From Microvirga sp. KLBC 81 (GTDB lineage: Bacteria > Pseudomonadota > Alphaproteobacteria > Rhizobiales > Beijerinckiaceae), in NCBI RefSeq assembly GCF_003075415.1, contig NZ_QDAH01000014.1:33480-97479 (forward strand): a DNA stretch of 64,000 bases. The letters are read 5' to 3'. The position numbers and the translations under genes are program-made. The notes under the pieces were generated by a model, which had not been told where the DNA came from, did no database searches, and saw only the letters and a list, made by a program, of their open reading frames with translations. How positions within the stretch are numbered: the stretch's first letter is position 1; the number at the start of each line of letters is the position of its first letter. Below are positions 54,307 to 63,835 of this stretch, piece after piece.

Positions 54307-54570
54307 ATGCTTGGAAAGCTTCTATTGATCCTGCCCCTTCTTGTCCTTCCGGACATAGCCTTGGCGAAAAGAGGAGGTGGCTCAGATCGCGACCAAGTTA
54401 ATCGCCAGATTGAGGCCATGATGCGGGATGGCCGCTGGGAGCGGCTCATTGCTGAAGGTCGGGCCAACAAGCAGGCCTTCGAGGCGCTGCTCCAGGCGCA
54501 GGACCAATTGCGGCAGCCCGCAACCGGATACACGGCGACGGATGCGGCCCGCCAGCGTGCAGGGAACTAG
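54307..54570 (+). CDS. Small secreted protein, unknown
   Basis: An 87-residue protein with a signal peptide (MLGKLLLILPLLVLPDIALA) and a charged, helical mature part (QVNRQIEAMMRDGRWERL). GGAG six bases before the ATG decides this start. Followed by a 47-codon membrane-protein gene and the patatin gene, probably one operon. Confidence 0.65.
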   Translation: MLGKLLLILPLLVLPDIALAKRGGGSDRDQVNRQIEAMMRDGRWERLIAEGRANKQAFEALLQAQDQLRQPATGYTATDAARQRAGN

Positions 54571-54573
54571 ATC

Positions 54574-54717
54574 ATGACACGCGCGAAGCAGCATCTGTTG
54601 CGCCAACTCGAACGGCCCCGCCGGCACGGCATGTCGTACCTCGTTGCCGCGACGGTCGGCCTGCTCAACATCGCGGCGACCGTCACGACGCTGCTGGCGG
54701 TTGATCCTTTGTTCTGA
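54574..54717 (+). CDS. 47-residue membrane protein
   Basis: A very short frame between the small secreted protein (3 bp upstream) and the patatin gene (21 bp downstream). Residues ~22-42 are hydrophobic (VAATVGLLNIAATVTTLLAV) after a basic N-terminus (KQHLLRQLERPRRHG). Position and spacing support translation; no family is recognised. Confidence 0.5.
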   Translation: MTRAKQHLLRQLERPRRHGMSYLVAATVGLLNIAATVTTLLAVDPLF

Positions 54718-54738
54718 TGGCCCATTGAGGAGGACGTC

Positions 54739-56001
54739 ATGCTGAACCATGGGACACCCAAGGCCTACAAGAGGGGCAAGGGCTCCGACGAGGCGGTGAT
54801 CCGCGAACTCGAGCGGACGGGAACCCCACCTTCGGCGATCATCGAACAACGGCTACCCCACGCAATACCGACCCGCTTGCGCCAGGTCCCGAAGGAGCTT
54901 GGCCAGATCGTTCTCGTTCTGCAGGGCGGCGGTGCGCTCGGTGCCTACCAGGTCGGCGCCTACCAAGCCCTGCACAAGGCCGGGGTCGAGCCGGATTGGG
55001 TCATCGGCACCTCGATCGGGGCGATCAACGCCAGCCTGATCGCCGGCAATGCGCCGGAGAACCGGCTGGAGCGACTCCGGGAGTTCTGGAGCCGCATGCA
55101 GCATAGCCCCTGGGCGGAACTCCTGGGAGCTTGGCCTCTGATGGGACCCTTGGCGTCGAACCTGACGACCATCACACAAGGCATTCCGGCCTTCTTCCGC
55201 CCGAACCTGCCGGCTTTCCTCGGCCCGCACGTCCCCCTCGGGTCGGAGGCTGCCGGCTACTACGATACCTCGCCTTTGGCCCGGACTCTCTCCGAGCTTG
55301 TCGAGTTCGAGCGGATCAACAGGAGGGAAACGCGCCTGACCGTCGGAGCCGCGAACGTGCGCACCAGCGAGATGCGCTATTTCGACAGCCGCGACATGGA
55401 TCTCGATGTCCGGCACGTCATGGCGTCCGGCGCCCTGCCCCCGGCCTTCCCGGCCGTGCGCATCGATGGGGACCTCTATTGGGATGGCGGCATCCTGTCG
55501 AACACGCCCGTCGAGGCGGTGTTCGACGACAAACCGCGGCGGAACTCGGTCGTCTTCGCGACCCATATCTGGAATCCGCAGGGGCCCGAGCCGGACACGA
55601 TCTGGCAGGTAATGAGCCGCCAGAAGGACATCCAGTACTCGAGTCGCACCAACAGTCATATCGCCCGGCAGAAGCAGATCCATCGTCTCCGGCATGTGAT
55701 CGCCGAGCTCGTTCGCAGACTGCCTGAAGCCGAGCGGGAGACCCAAGATGTCAAAGAGCTGGCTGCTTATGGCTGCCTGACCCGGATGCATGTGGTCCGG
55801 CTGCTGGCGCCGCCGCTTGATGGCGAGGATCACACGAAGGATATCGACTTCAGCCCGAGCGGCATTCGCGATCGGTGGGAGGCCGGATACGCCGACACGA
55901 GCCGCGTTCTGGAGCTGGCTCCCTGGTCCGGCGAATTCGATCCTATGGAGGGCTTTATCCTGCACGAGGCGCGCCCCGGGGCGATGATGACGGCCGGCTA
56001 G
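54739..56001 (+). CDS. Patatin-like phospholipase
   Basis: A 420-residue cytoplasmic patatin. The oxyanion motif is GGGALGAYQVGAY (about residue 63), the nucleophile Ser is in GTSIGAIN (about residue 91), and the catalytic Asp in WDGGILSNTP (about residue 252). Patatins hydrolyse phospholipids or polyhydroxybutyrate-like esters. The N-terminal ~50 residues are extra to the core domain. The stop is followed directly by family A and B repeats. In this clade such proteins often accompany PHB metabolism genes, none of which is here. Confidence 0.88.
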   Translation: MLNHGTPKAYKRGKGSDEAVIRELERTGTPPSAIIEQRLPHAIPTRLRQVPKELGQIVLVLQGGGALGAYQVGAYQALHKAGVEPDWVIGTSIGAINASLIAGNAPENRLERLREFWSRMQHSPWAELLGAWPLMGPLASNLTTITQGIPAFFRPNLPAFLGPHVPLGSEAAGYYDTSPLARTLSELVEFERINRRETRLTVGAANVRTSEMRYFDSRDMDLDVRHVMASGALPPAFPAVRIDGDLYWDGGILSNTPVEAVFDDKPRRNSVVFATHIWNPQGPEPDTIWQVMSRQKDIQYSSRTNSHIARQKQIHRLRHVIAELVRRLPEAERETQDVKELAAYGCLTRMHVVRLLAPPLDGEDHTKDIDFSPSGIRDRWEAGYADTSRVLELAPWSGEFDPMEGFILHEARPGAMMTAG

Positions 56002-56136
56002 AGCATCGGACGTGAAAAGTGGAATCCACTTTTGGGGTTCGATCCGATGCTCCGTTCATAGAGAAGCGCATCGTTAGGAGCGGAAAACCGGGTCCACGTT
56101 TCGCTGACGCGGCCCTTCGGTTCCGCACGATGCGCT
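56000..56136. repeat. Family A + B palindromic repeat pair (locus 5)
   Basis: A unit 56000-56052 (AGAGCATCGGACGTGAAAAG ... GATCCGATGCTC) and B unit 56066-56136 (GCGCATCGTTAGGAGCGG ... TTCCGCACGATGCGC) with an insertion like locus 4. Starts at the patatin stop codon. Confidence 0.85.
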
Positions 56137-56251
56137 AAGATACGGTCGTGAGGACGGCGGCTCAAAATTATCGAATGAACCGACTTCGGACGGCTCTGGT
56201 GCATGAACCTGTCAAGCCAGAGGATTTAGAAGCTCTTGGCCGGATCGAAGG

Positions 56252-56368
56252 CGCTATTTTGTCGAGGAGATCTATTACGGCCGGAAGTTCCACGCGGCTC
56301 TCGGCTATCTGAGCCCGAAGCAGTTTGAGGATCAGCACGCCAGTCGTTCAGGGTGTAATCTGCCATAG
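56252..56368 (+). pseudogene. IS3-family transposase C-terminal remnant
   Basis: About 38 codons read FVEEIYYGRKFHAALGYLSP then KQFEDQH, which matches the end of IS3-type (rve domain) transposases (YN..RRHSALGYLSP..FE). The rest of the element is absent. Confidence 0.65.
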
Positions 56369-56414
56369 ACTTCTCCGGCTGCAAACGGCACCATAAGCCC
56401 CGCGGGAGGGAGCC

Positions 56415-58250
56415 GTGGGCGAATCTGACCGTAGATTGCTGGTCATTGTTTGCGCCGATGTGGCAGGCTACTCGCGCCTGATGAGCGAGGACGAGGAAGG
56501 CACTTTCGCTCGGCTCCAGAGCCTGATGAGCGAGATTGTCGTCCCGTCCGCCCAACGGCACCAGGGCCGTATCGTTAAAACGATGGGTGACGGATTTCTC
56601 GCCGAGTTCGGAAGCGTCATCAAGGCAGTCGGTTTCGCAACTGAGATCCAGCGGAGATGCGCAGAGACCGACAGCATTCTTCGCCTTCGCATTGGCATTC
56701 ACGTCGGAGATGTCATTATCAAGGACGGGGACGTTTTCGGCGACGGTGTGAACATCGCCGCCCGGTTGCAGGCGCTTGCCGATCCCGGCGGCATTCTGGT
56801 CTCACGCCCGGTCCGTGACCATGCACGGGATCACTTCCCCTTCGAGGATGCGGGAGAACAGAGGCTCAAGCACATCCCTCGTCCTGTCCGGACGTTCCGG
56901 GTCGCGGGAGAACGGCAGGCGCGTGCAAGACCACGTGAGGCGAAGATCTCGCGGCGGTTGGCGCCTGCCGCCCTATTGATCATGGCGTTAGCTCTGAGCG
57001 TGGTGGTCTTTGCGGTGGTCTATTACACCCGCGATCCGCCATCCGTGCGCGTTCTGCAAGGTGAATCGAGCATTGCTGTGTTCCCTTTCGCCAACCGGTC
57101 CGGAGATCCTTCGCAAGACTACTTCAGCGATGGTCTTACTGAAAACGTTCTTACCGCCTTGTCCCGATTTCCTCATCTGTTCGTCATCTCCCGCAACTCA
57201 ACATTCGCCTATAAGGGGAAGGCCATCGACATCACTGATGTCAGACGCACGCTTGGCGCGCGCTATGTCCTGGAAGGCAGCGTGCAGAAGGCAGGAACTC
57301 AGCTCCGCGTCACCGCTCACTTGACGGACACGCGGAACCGCGCCCAGGTTTGGGCTGAGAGGTACGACCGCCCTCTTCAGGATCTCTTCGCAATTCAGGA
57401 TGAGATTGCTGACGAGATCGCATCCCGCTTGGGGACCACAATCCAAAGGGGCGCGGTTGCGGTCAGTTCACAGAAACCGCCGCCTGATCTCACGGCTTAT
57501 GACTACTATCTGCGCGGTCGAAGCTTGCGGCAACCGAACAGCAAGGAGCAAGCGCTTGAGGCCCGCACTCTGTTCGAGAAGGCCGTTGAACTCGACCCTG
57601 CGTTCGCCGCGGCATTGGCCGAGTTGGCCTTCGCCGCCTATCGTGAGGAGGCCTTGGGCTGGGACCCGGCTAACCGCGAGGCTGCGCTGACAAGAGGTCT
57701 GGCATTTGCGGAAAAGGCCCTTGCTGCCGACCCGACCCTGCCCATGGCTCACATGGTGATGGGCAATCTTCTCATGCGCAGGCGAGAACATGACGAGGCG
57801 GTTCGGTGGCTAAAACGAGCAATTGAGCTGAACCCCAGCGAGGCCGAGTACTATGCCGGGCTTGCGAACATCCTGACCATCATGGGGCGATCTGATGAGG
57901 CTATCGCTCTCATGCAGAGAGCTTTCCTGTTAAATCCACTGCATCCCCCGAACTATGACATGTATCTCGGGCGCGCCCTCCTTCTGAGCCGACGGTTCGA
58001 GGAGGCCCTCCTCTACCTTCGCGACTGCTCACGCCGGGCGCCTGATTACTGGCCATGCCACTTGTTCTCGGCAATCACATACGCGTATCTCGACCAGCGA
58101 GCGGCAGCACTCTCCGCCATTGAGGATTTGCATCGCACCTCCCAGATCCGCTCCGTCAGAGATTTCCTGGACATGGGGGACTATTTGCCCGGACCAGCGC
58201 TGGACTTCATGAGGGATGGGCTCGCAAAGGCAGGACTGCCGATGGAGTAA
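56415..58250 (+). CDS. Adenylate/guanylate cyclase with membrane segment, TolB-like domain and TPR repeats
   Basis: A 611-residue protein. Residues ~5-165 are a class III cyclase catalytic domain (VCADVAGYSRLM metal site, KTMGDGFLAEF, GDGVNIAARLQ). A membrane segment lies at ~183-207. Residues ~215-355 are a TolB/FlgO-like domain (SIAVFPFANRSGDPSQDYFSDGLTE is the typical sequence; shown core FPFANRSGDPSQDYF). TPR repeats fill ~375-560. Such proteins are numerous in Rhizobiales and link cAMP/cGMP formation to an unknown envelope signal. GTG start with GGAGGGAG upstream. Confidence 0.9.
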   Translation: MGESDRRLLVIVCADVAGYSRLMSEDEEGTFARLQSLMSEIVVPSAQRHQGRIVKTMGDGFLAEFGSVIKAVGFATEIQRRCAETDSILRLRIGIHVGDVIIKDGDVFGDGVNIAARLQALADPGGILVSRPVRDHARDHFPFEDAGEQRLKHIPRPVRTFRVAGERQARARPREAKISRRLAPAALLIMALALSVVVFAVVYYTRDPPSVRVLQGESSIAVFPFANRSGDPSQDYFSDGLTENVLTALSRFPHLFVISRNSTFAYKGKAIDITDVRRTLGARYVLEGSVQKAGTQLRVTAHLTDTRNRAQVWAERYDRPLQDLFAIQDEIADEIASRLGTTIQRGAVAVSSQKPPPDLTAYDYYLRGRSLRQPNSKEQALEARTLFEKAVELDPAFAAALAELAFAAYREEALGWDPANREAALTRGLAFAEKALAADPTLPMAHMVMGNLLMRRREHDEAVRWLKRAIELNPSEAEYYAGLANILTIMGRSDEAIALMQRAFLLNPLHPPNYDMYLGRALLLSRRFEEALLYLRDCSRRAPDYWPCHLFSAITYAYLDQRAAALSAIEDLHRTSQIRSVRDFLDMGDYLPGPALDFMRDGLAKAGLPME

Positions 58251-58288
58251 AGCGGGGCTGGATAGCCCGTTCCCACGAAGCAGCTTCT

Positions 58289-58446
58289 AGCGCATCGTGC
58301 GGAACCGGAGGACCGCGTCAGCGACCCGAAGGGCCACGCCAGTGAAAAGGGGATCCGGTTTTCCGCCAGCAGCGATGCGTTGCTCTAGAATGGAAGCATC
58401 GGATCAAATCCCGAAAGTGCAAGTCCACTTTTGGGTCTGATGCTCT
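58289..58446. repeat. Family B + A palindromic repeat pair (locus 6)
   Basis: B unit 58289-58380 with internal insertion and A unit 58393-58446 (AAGCATCGGATC ... TGATGCTCTAG). Lies between the cyclase stop and the porin stop, which converge here. Confidence 0.85.
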
Positions 58447-58502
58447 AGCGTAGAATTCCGGGAAGTTTCTGTGATGATCCCACCATATCACGGGATTTAC
58501 TT

Positions 58503-59804
58503 TCAAAAATCCCGCTGGACCCGCAGACGGGCTTCAAGGGCGTCCTCAGAGTTGATGAGGCGGCTTGATGCGGGATCGTTGTCCACGAACACCCGGCCGC
58601 GCGGGTCAACATGGCGGTAGAGCGTCTCAACCCCAAGATAGAGTCCGCTCACCGGGAGCCAGCCGAGATTGCTGCCGATCCGCCACTCGGTGGTGTCCGG
58701 GAACCCGAGGGTGCCGCCTGCCGGTGTGGTCATGACACTGTGCGCCGGGTATTCAACCACGCCATGGGAGCCGAACATCACCTGCCGGATCTGCGGCGTC
58801 CAGTAGTGCATGAACACAGCCGTCACGGCCCAGCCCCGAGACCGGCGCACCTCGCCCGTGGCATCTACATAAGCGTCAGTCTGAGCGAGGGTGATGTCGT
58901 TGATCGACGTGTCACCGATGCCGAGGTAGCTCAGCGCGCCTTCCGCATAGGCGGCCTGGAGCCAAAGCTCGTCCCCTTCGGCAATCATGGGCAGTTCTAC
59001 CTGAAGGCCAGCCTGCACGGCAAAGCCGTACTCAGTGTCGACGAACGGAGCCGGATCCGGTTCGGGCACAAGATTGGCGCTCCGGATCTGGTGCAACGCC
59101 GCCGATAGCTGGGCCTTGCCCCAGTCCGGCTCCCACAGCAGCTGCCCGACGAGATCCGGAACGCGCGCGCCAGCCGGGTTGAACTCCTGGCCGGGAAAGG
59201 CTGGTCCATTTGGGGGGGCGAACTGCCGCCGCTCGATAGAGTCCTCCAGCGCAATCGTCGCTGACAGATCGGGGCCGAACTTGGCCGTATAGGCGAAAAC
59301 ATTGTTCATGACTTCGGAGACGATGAGATCCGCGAAGTTGTAGTCGTTGGTGTAGAAGTCGAAGAACGATTCCAGGCGGCCCGCAGTCAGGCCGCCGAAC
59401 TGGACGTAAGCCTCGTCAAGACGTGTCGTGTCGGACCCGTAATTGCCCGTGTTGCGGGTGATCTCGTACTGCGTCTTGGCGCGCAGCAAGCCGTACGATG
59501 TCCGGGTGCGGGCGTCGAGGGCGATGCGAGCGCGGGCCCGGAAGCCGATGGCGTCGTCGGCACGGGTGCCTGGTTCAAGATACCGGATTTCCCCCCGGGC
59601 CCGACCGGCGATCCGCAAGCAGGTGTCAGTTCCGGGGATGGTGAAGAAACCGGTGCCGTGGGCGGAGCAGATGCGCACAGATTCGACAGGAGCCGCGCTC
59701 TTGGCTGGCAGATCGACCGCCTGGGAGCCTGCCGGGACAAGGCACCCGGCGATGATCGCGGCACAGGCGGCTGATCCGGTGCGGATCTCTCGGAATACGC
59801 TCAT
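58503..59804 (-). CDS. Outer-membrane porin, Porin_2 (Rhizobiales) family
   Basis: A 433-residue protein with a signal peptide (to about residue 29, SQAVDLP) and the N-terminal Porin_2 pattern VRICSAHGTGFFTIPGTDTCLRIAGRARGE, with two conserved cysteines. The rest shows alternating beta-strand pattern and ends in RVQRDF with the C-terminal Phe needed for outer-membrane assembly. It would be a trimeric general porin. CDS converges with the cyclase gene. Confidence 0.9.
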   Translation of the reverse strand: MSVFREIRTGSAACAAIIAGCLVPAGSQAVDLPAKSAAPVESVRICSAHGTGFFTIPGTDTCLRIAGRARGEIRYLEPGTRADDAIGFRARARIALDARTRTSYGLLRAKTQYEITRNTGNYGSDTTRLDEAYVQFGGLTAGRLESFFDFYTNDYNFADLIVSEVMNNVFAYTAKFGPDLSATIALEDSIERRQFAPPNGPAFPGQEFNPAGARVPDLVGQLLWEPDWGKAQLSAALHQIRSANLVPEPDPAPFVDTEYGFAVQAGLQVELPMIAEGDELWLQAAYAEGALSYLGIGDTSINDITLAQTDAYVDATGEVRRSRGWAVTAVFMHYWTPQIRQVMFGSHGVVEYPAHSVMTTPAGGTLGFPDTTEWRIGSNLGWLPVSGLYLGVETLYRHVDPRGRVFVDNDPASSRLINSEDALEARLRVQRDF

Positions 59805-60341
59805 TGTGGTCCCCTTGTTTCTTGCACATGCCGGCCAGGCAATGAGTGGGCAGGGGCCCTGCTCGCCCTGCCCCTGTCCCCTGAGATGTAACCAGTCAGC
59901 AAGGCATATCTGTGGATCGTGCCGTTGTGTTCGACACCGCTTGATAAGGAACTAGCATCACCAACCTATCCACGCTAGCGCATCGTGCGGAACCGGAGGT
60001 CCGCGTCAGCGAAAAGGGGATCCGGTATTCCGCTCCCAATGATGCGCTGCTCTAGTGGGTTCATTCGAGACGTGCCTTCAGTCCGCGAGGAGGCCGCCAC
60101 CATCGCCTTGATGCAGCGCGTCTGCTGGCTGGTCGACAAGGTGTCGGCGGACCGGCGGTTCCATGCGGCGGTCCTGCGGCAGCTGCACGTCTTGGCTTGG
60201 GCAACAGGCGAGACGTCTCATGAATTTGGGAGTTTAGAGGCTTGTATTTACCAATTGTTGTCTCACCCGCGCGAGAATCTGCTTTCGGCCGATCCTGGTC
60301 CAGCAGTCTTTCCGTCACTTCGGCTAACCCGCAGAGGTCTT
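59805..60341. other. Gap containing a family B repeat; no gene accepted
   Basis: 537 bp between divergent porin and chemoreceptor genes. It contains palindrome locus 7. The frame of the chemoreceptor stays open back to 59985, but those codons are translated repeat and show no family similarity. Confidence 0.5.
59978..60048. repeat. Family B palindromic repeat (locus 7)
   Basis: GCGCATCGTGCGGAACCGG ... GGTATTCCGCTCCCAATGATG with ends GCGCATCG/ATGATGCGC; a degenerate B unit without an adjacent A unit. Confidence 0.75.
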
Positions 60342-61823
60342 ATGCTTACGTTCCTGACGCGCGCTCACGCGGATGCTCAAGCCAAGCTGGCGGCGCTCGA
60401 TCGGTCACAGGCCATTATCGAATTCAACCTTGATGGCACCATCATCAACGCGAACAGTAACTTCCTTGCTGCGGTCGGCTACTCGCTTGATGAGATCCAG
60501 GGCAAGCATCACAGCCTCTTTGTCGAGCCCGCATACCGGGCCAGTCCGGAATATGCCGAGTTCTGGAACAGGCTGAAGCGGGGGGAGTACCAAGCTGCCC
60601 GCTATAAGCGCTTCGGCAAAGGTGGTCGGGAACTCTGGATTGAGGCCAGCTACAATCCGCTTTTCGGACGCGACGGCAAACCCTTCAAGATAGTCAAATT
60701 CGCTACCGACATCACCAGGCAGATGGAGGATCAGGCGGATCTTAGGGGTCAGGTTGAGGCGATTGGCAAGTCGCAATCGGTCATCGCGTTTGACCTCGAT
60801 GGCAACGTCCTGGACGCCAACGACAATTTTCTTGCCGCCATAGGTTACCCGCTTGATGAGATCCGAGGCAGACACCACAGCATGTTTGTCGAGCCGGCCA
60901 TGCGCGGCAACCCCGACTATCTGGAATTTTGGCGCAAGCTGAAAGCTGGCCAATACCAATCCGGCCAGTACAGGCGCCTTGGCAAGGATGGCCGGGAGGT
61001 CTGGATTGAGGCGAGCTACAATCCCATTCTCGATGCCAGTGGGCGGCCGTACAAAGTTGTGAAGTACGCCACCGATGTGACCCAGCAGGTGAATCTACTA
61101 CTGCATTTGCGTCAGATCATCGACAAGAACTTCGGCGAGATCGATACGGCCCTCGGTCAGTCCAACCGAGAGGCGGTCGAGGCAAATCAAGCGATCATCG
61201 GCACCTCCAGCAACGTCCAGATGATGGCTTCTGCGGCGGAGGAGTTGGCCGCGTCCGTGAGCGAGATCGCTCAGAGCATGGCCAATTCCCGTGCCGCGAC
61301 GGATGCAGCCTTCACGCAGGCAACGAATGCCAGCGAGTTTACGGATAAGCTCTCTGCCGCTGCATCAGCCATGGGCGGCATCGTAGGGCTCATTCAGAAC
61401 ATCGCCGGTCAGATCAATCTCCTGGCGTTGAACGCGACGATTGAAGCAGCTCGTGCTGGTGAAGCCGGTCGAGGCTTTGCCGTTGTCGCCACGGAGGTAA
61501 AGAACCTGGCCGCACAGGCGGCTCGGGCAACGGAACAGATCACGACCGAAATCGACGCAGTTCAGAGCGTGTCGAGCGGGGTTGTTGAAGCCTTGGCGAA
61601 GATTCAGGGATCTGTTGAGACCATGCGGGACCATGTGGTCAGTGCAGCCGCTGCTGTGCAGCAGCAGAATGCAGTGACCCGGGAGATGTCGTCGAATATG
61701 CAGAGTACGGCTCAGGCTGTCAGTCGCATCTCGGGCAACATTGGCGCTATCTCAACGGCCGTGGCCCAAGTGTCCCAGGCTGTCAGCACCACAAAGAATG
61801 CCGCAATCGTTCTCGCACGCTAG
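60342..61823 (+). CDS. Soluble chemoreceptor with two PAS domains
   Basis: A 493-residue protein without membrane segments. Two PAS domains (starts [20 protein letters not shown] and [20 protein letters not shown], each with a PAC segment KFATDITRQ / KYATDVTQQ) are about 60 percent identical by eye, so one arose by duplication. The C-terminal methyl-accepting domain has the hairpin tip [25 protein letters not shown] four bases before this ATG and homologues starting at MLTFL-like sequence decide the start. Cytoplasmic sensing (often haem or FAD-linked redox) feeding CheA is likely. Confidence 0.9.
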   Translation: MLTFLTRAHADAQAKLAALDRSQAIIEFNLDGTIINANSNFLAAVGYSLDEIQGKHHSLFVEPAYRASPEYAEFWNRLKRGEYQAARYKRFGKGGRELWIEASYNPLFGRDGKPFKIVKFATDITRQMEDQADLRGQVEAIGKSQSVIAFDLDGNVLDANDNFLAAIGYPLDEIRGRHHSMFVEPAMRGNPDYLEFWRKLKAGQYQSGQYRRLGKDGREVWIEASYNPILDASGRPYKVVKYATDVTQQVNLLLHLRQIIDKNFGEIDTALGQSNREAVEANQAIIGTSSNVQMMASAAEELAASVSEIAQSMANSRAATDAAFTQATNASEFTDKLSAAASAMGGIVGLIQNIAGQINLLALNATIEAARAGEAGRGFAVVATEVKNLAAQAARATEQITTEIDAVQSVSSGVVEALAKIQGSVETMRDHVVSAAAAVQQQNAVTREMSSNMQSTAQAVSRISGNIGAISTAVAQVSQAVSTTKNAAIVLAR

Positions 61824-61937
61824 AGCCTCGGACGTGAAAAGTGGACTTGCCCTTTTGAGATCGATCCGATGCTCGCGATCTGTGAGCAGCGCATCGTTCA
61901 TGCGGAAAACCGGGTCCACTTTTCAAGCACGATGCGC
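61822..61937. repeat. Family A + B palindromic repeat pair (locus 8)
   Basis: A unit 61822-61874 (AGAGCCTCGGACGTG ... CGATCCGATGCTC) and B unit 61889-61937 (GCGCATCGTTCATGCGG ... AAGCACGATGCGCC). The A unit starts at the chemoreceptor stop codon, as at locus 5. Confidence 0.85.
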
Positions 61938-62262
61938 CAGGGTCGGCTAAGTCTGAGGCGGGGCCTGATGAAAGGCCGCATTGGGTCGAACCAGGTAATC
62001 CCCCTGCCCTTCAGGAACGTCCGGTGTTCGCGTCTTAAGCGGACATTCGGCCTGCTTCCGGGATGTGCCAAGAGGCGACCTTCCGACGACTTCAACTGAC
62101 AAGCCGTTTCGCAGCACTTCCATCGCCCACGGCATCGATTGGCCTACCGACCTGTTCTCCGCATGTGCGAAGGTCTCCGAACCACGCCATATGAAGCTGT
62201 GCCTTTGCTCCCTGGATTTACAGCCGCTCCCTCGAGCCCCACATCATTGGGGAGGGAGTACA

Positions 62263-62991
62263 ATGACCGACAAGAAGGATCTCACACGACCACCCACAAC
62301 TGCTGGCAGTCCAGCTTCGACAATCGACACCTTCCTGGCGGATGCAAAGCGTCTTGGACCGCTAGCCGGCAATGCGCCCCGGGCGCGGCTCGTGTTCGCT
62401 CTCGACGCCACCATGAGCCGACAGCCCACCTGGGATCTCGCCTGTCGTGTCCAGGGCGAGATGTTTGCCGCAGCCAGTGAGGCCGGAGGCCTGTCGGTGC
62501 AACTGGTCTACTTCCGAGGCTTCGGTGAGTGCCGCGCCTCCCGGTGGGTCGCCGATCCGCGGGCCCTCACCGACCTCATGACGAAGATCAGTTGCCGGGG
62601 TGGCCAAACCCAGATTGGGCGGGTGCTCCGTCACGTCCGGACAGAGGCGCGCCAGGCGCCGTTGAAAGTGCTCGTCTATGTCGGCGATGCCATGGAGGAG
62701 CCGATCGACGATCTCTGCGCCGTGGCTGGCGAGCTTGGCCTCCTCGGCGTCAAGGCCTTCATGTTCCACGAGGGACATGACCCGGAGGCGGCCCGCGCCT
62801 TTCAGGAGATCGCCCGCCTGAGCGGCGGCGCCTATGCCCGGTTCGATGCAGGAGCCCCTCACATCCTGTCCGAACTCCTGCGCGCCGCCGCCGCTTATGC
62901 GACGAGCGGCGTCGAGGGCCTCGCGCAGTTGACTGCCGGCAGTACTCAGGCACGCAGGCTGCTCGCTGCCATCACCGGAGGCAAGCCGTGA
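62263..62991 (+). CDS. VWA-domain protein
   Basis: A 242-residue protein with a von Willebrand factor A-like fold: LVFALDATMSRQPTWDLA near residue 45 holds a MIDAS-like DxTxS motif, with further strands LKVLVYVGDAMEEP and GVKAFMFHEGHD. No signal peptide or membrane segment. GGAGGGAG precedes the ATG; the frame further upstream lacks similarity. The stop overlaps the GTG of a J-domain protein gene by four bases, so the two probably act together. Confidence 0.83.
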   Translation: MTDKKDLTRPPTTAGSPASTIDTFLADAKRLGPLAGNAPRARLVFALDATMSRQPTWDLACRVQGEMFAAASEAGGLSVQLVYFRGFGECRASRWVADPRALTDLMTKISCRGGQTQIGRVLRHVRTEARQAPLKVLVYVGDAMEEPIDDLCAVAGELGLLGVKAFMFHEGHDPEAARAFQEIARLSGGAYARFDAGAPHILSELLRAAAAYATSGVEGLAQLTAGSTQARRLLAAITGGKP

Positions 62992-63701
62992 CGCTGCTGT
63001 ATGGCATCGCGGCCGTTGCTCTCCTCTGGTGGTTCCTGAGCAACTTTGCGCATGCGAACCCTGCCACTCTTGCGAAGGTCCTCAAGGTCATCGGCGGCAT
63101 TGTGGCGTTGGGTGTTGCCGGACTGCTCGCCGTGCGCGGGCGCATCGACTTGGCTCTGCTGATCGGAAGCCTGGGAGCATGGCTCCTCGGGTGGAGCCGC
63201 CTCAATCTCCCCAGTTTCGGCTCGCGTACGCAGCGGGCCTCCGGCAGTACTTCGCGTGTCCGCTCGAGCCTGATCGAAATGACGCTTGATCACGACACCG
63301 GCGAGATGGAGGGCTCCGTGCTTGCTGGGGCTTTGGCCGGGCGACAGCTTGCGTCTCTCGATGAGACAAGCTTGTTGAGTCTCCTGGCGGAGTGTCATGC
63401 CAGCGACCCTGACGGCATTCGCCTTCTCGAGGCCTATCTCGACCGTCGGTTTCCTCATTGGCGTGAAGACACTCGGAATGAGGAGAAGACACGGTCAGAC
63501 ACTCAGGCCTCCTCGGGCGTCATGACGCCCGAGGAGGCCTACCAGATCCTGAACCTCAAACCGGGCGCCACCCCGGATGAAATCCGACAGGCACACCGGA
63601 GCCTGATGAAGAAGATTCACCCGGATCAGGGCGGTTCGACCTATCTCGCGGCGCGCGTGAACCAAGCCAAGGACATTCTGTTGAGCCGGCAGGACGGGTG
63701 A
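62988..63701 (+). CDS. Membrane J-domain protein (TIM14/DjlA-like)
   Basis: A 237-residue protein with two hydrophobic segments in the first 70 residues (LLYGIAAVALLWWFL and VIGGIVALGVAGLLAV) and a short C-terminal J domain (residues ~178-235: PEEAYQILNLKPGATPDEIRQAHR, HPD in KKIHPDQGGS). This layout resembles TIM14/Pam18-type J proteins that stimulate a Hsp70. Start GTG overlaps the VWA stop (GTGA). Partner Hsp70 not in window. Confidence 0.85.
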   Translation: MTLLYGIAAVALLWWFLSNFAHANPATLAKVLKVIGGIVALGVAGLLAVRGRIDLALLIGSLGAWLLGWSRLNLPSFGSRTQRASGSTSRVRSSLIEMTLDHDTGEMEGSVLAGALAGRQLASLDETSLLSLLAECHASDPDGIRLLEAYLDRRFPHWREDTRNEEKTRSDTQASSGVMTPEEAYQILNLKPGATPDEIRQAHRSLMKKIHPDQGGSTYLAARVNQAKDILLSRQDG

Positions 63702-63727
63702 TCCGTCACGGAGGAGATGCTTTCAAA

Positions 63728-63777
63728 TTCCACATGGGTCCCATTTCCACATGGGTCCAATTTCCACATGGGTCAAA
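63728..63777. repeat. Three tandem copies of a 17-bp repeat
   Basis: TTCCACATGGGTCC followed by two or three variable bases, three times at 17-bp period (63728, 63745, 63762). Such repeats are typical of IS21-family ends; an IS21-like element may begin here and continue past the window (inference). Confidence 0.6.
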
Positions 63778-63793
63778 GACGGTCTTTAGGCGT

Positions 63794-63835
63794 GACCGTG
63801 TAAAGGCCCGCTCACCGCGCAAGTGCAGACGTTCG
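63794..63835. repeat. Dispersed repeat, copy 2
   Basis: GACCGTGTAAAGGCCCGCTC ... GTGCAGACGTTCG aligns with 41517-41558 over about 42 bp. Both copies follow a GGGTCAAA motif by a similar distance. Confidence 0.55.

Noticed and set aside
59985..60341. N-terminal extension of the chemoreceptor
   Set aside because: The extra 119 codons translate a palindromic repeat; AGAGG before ATG 60342 and family length favour the shorter form.
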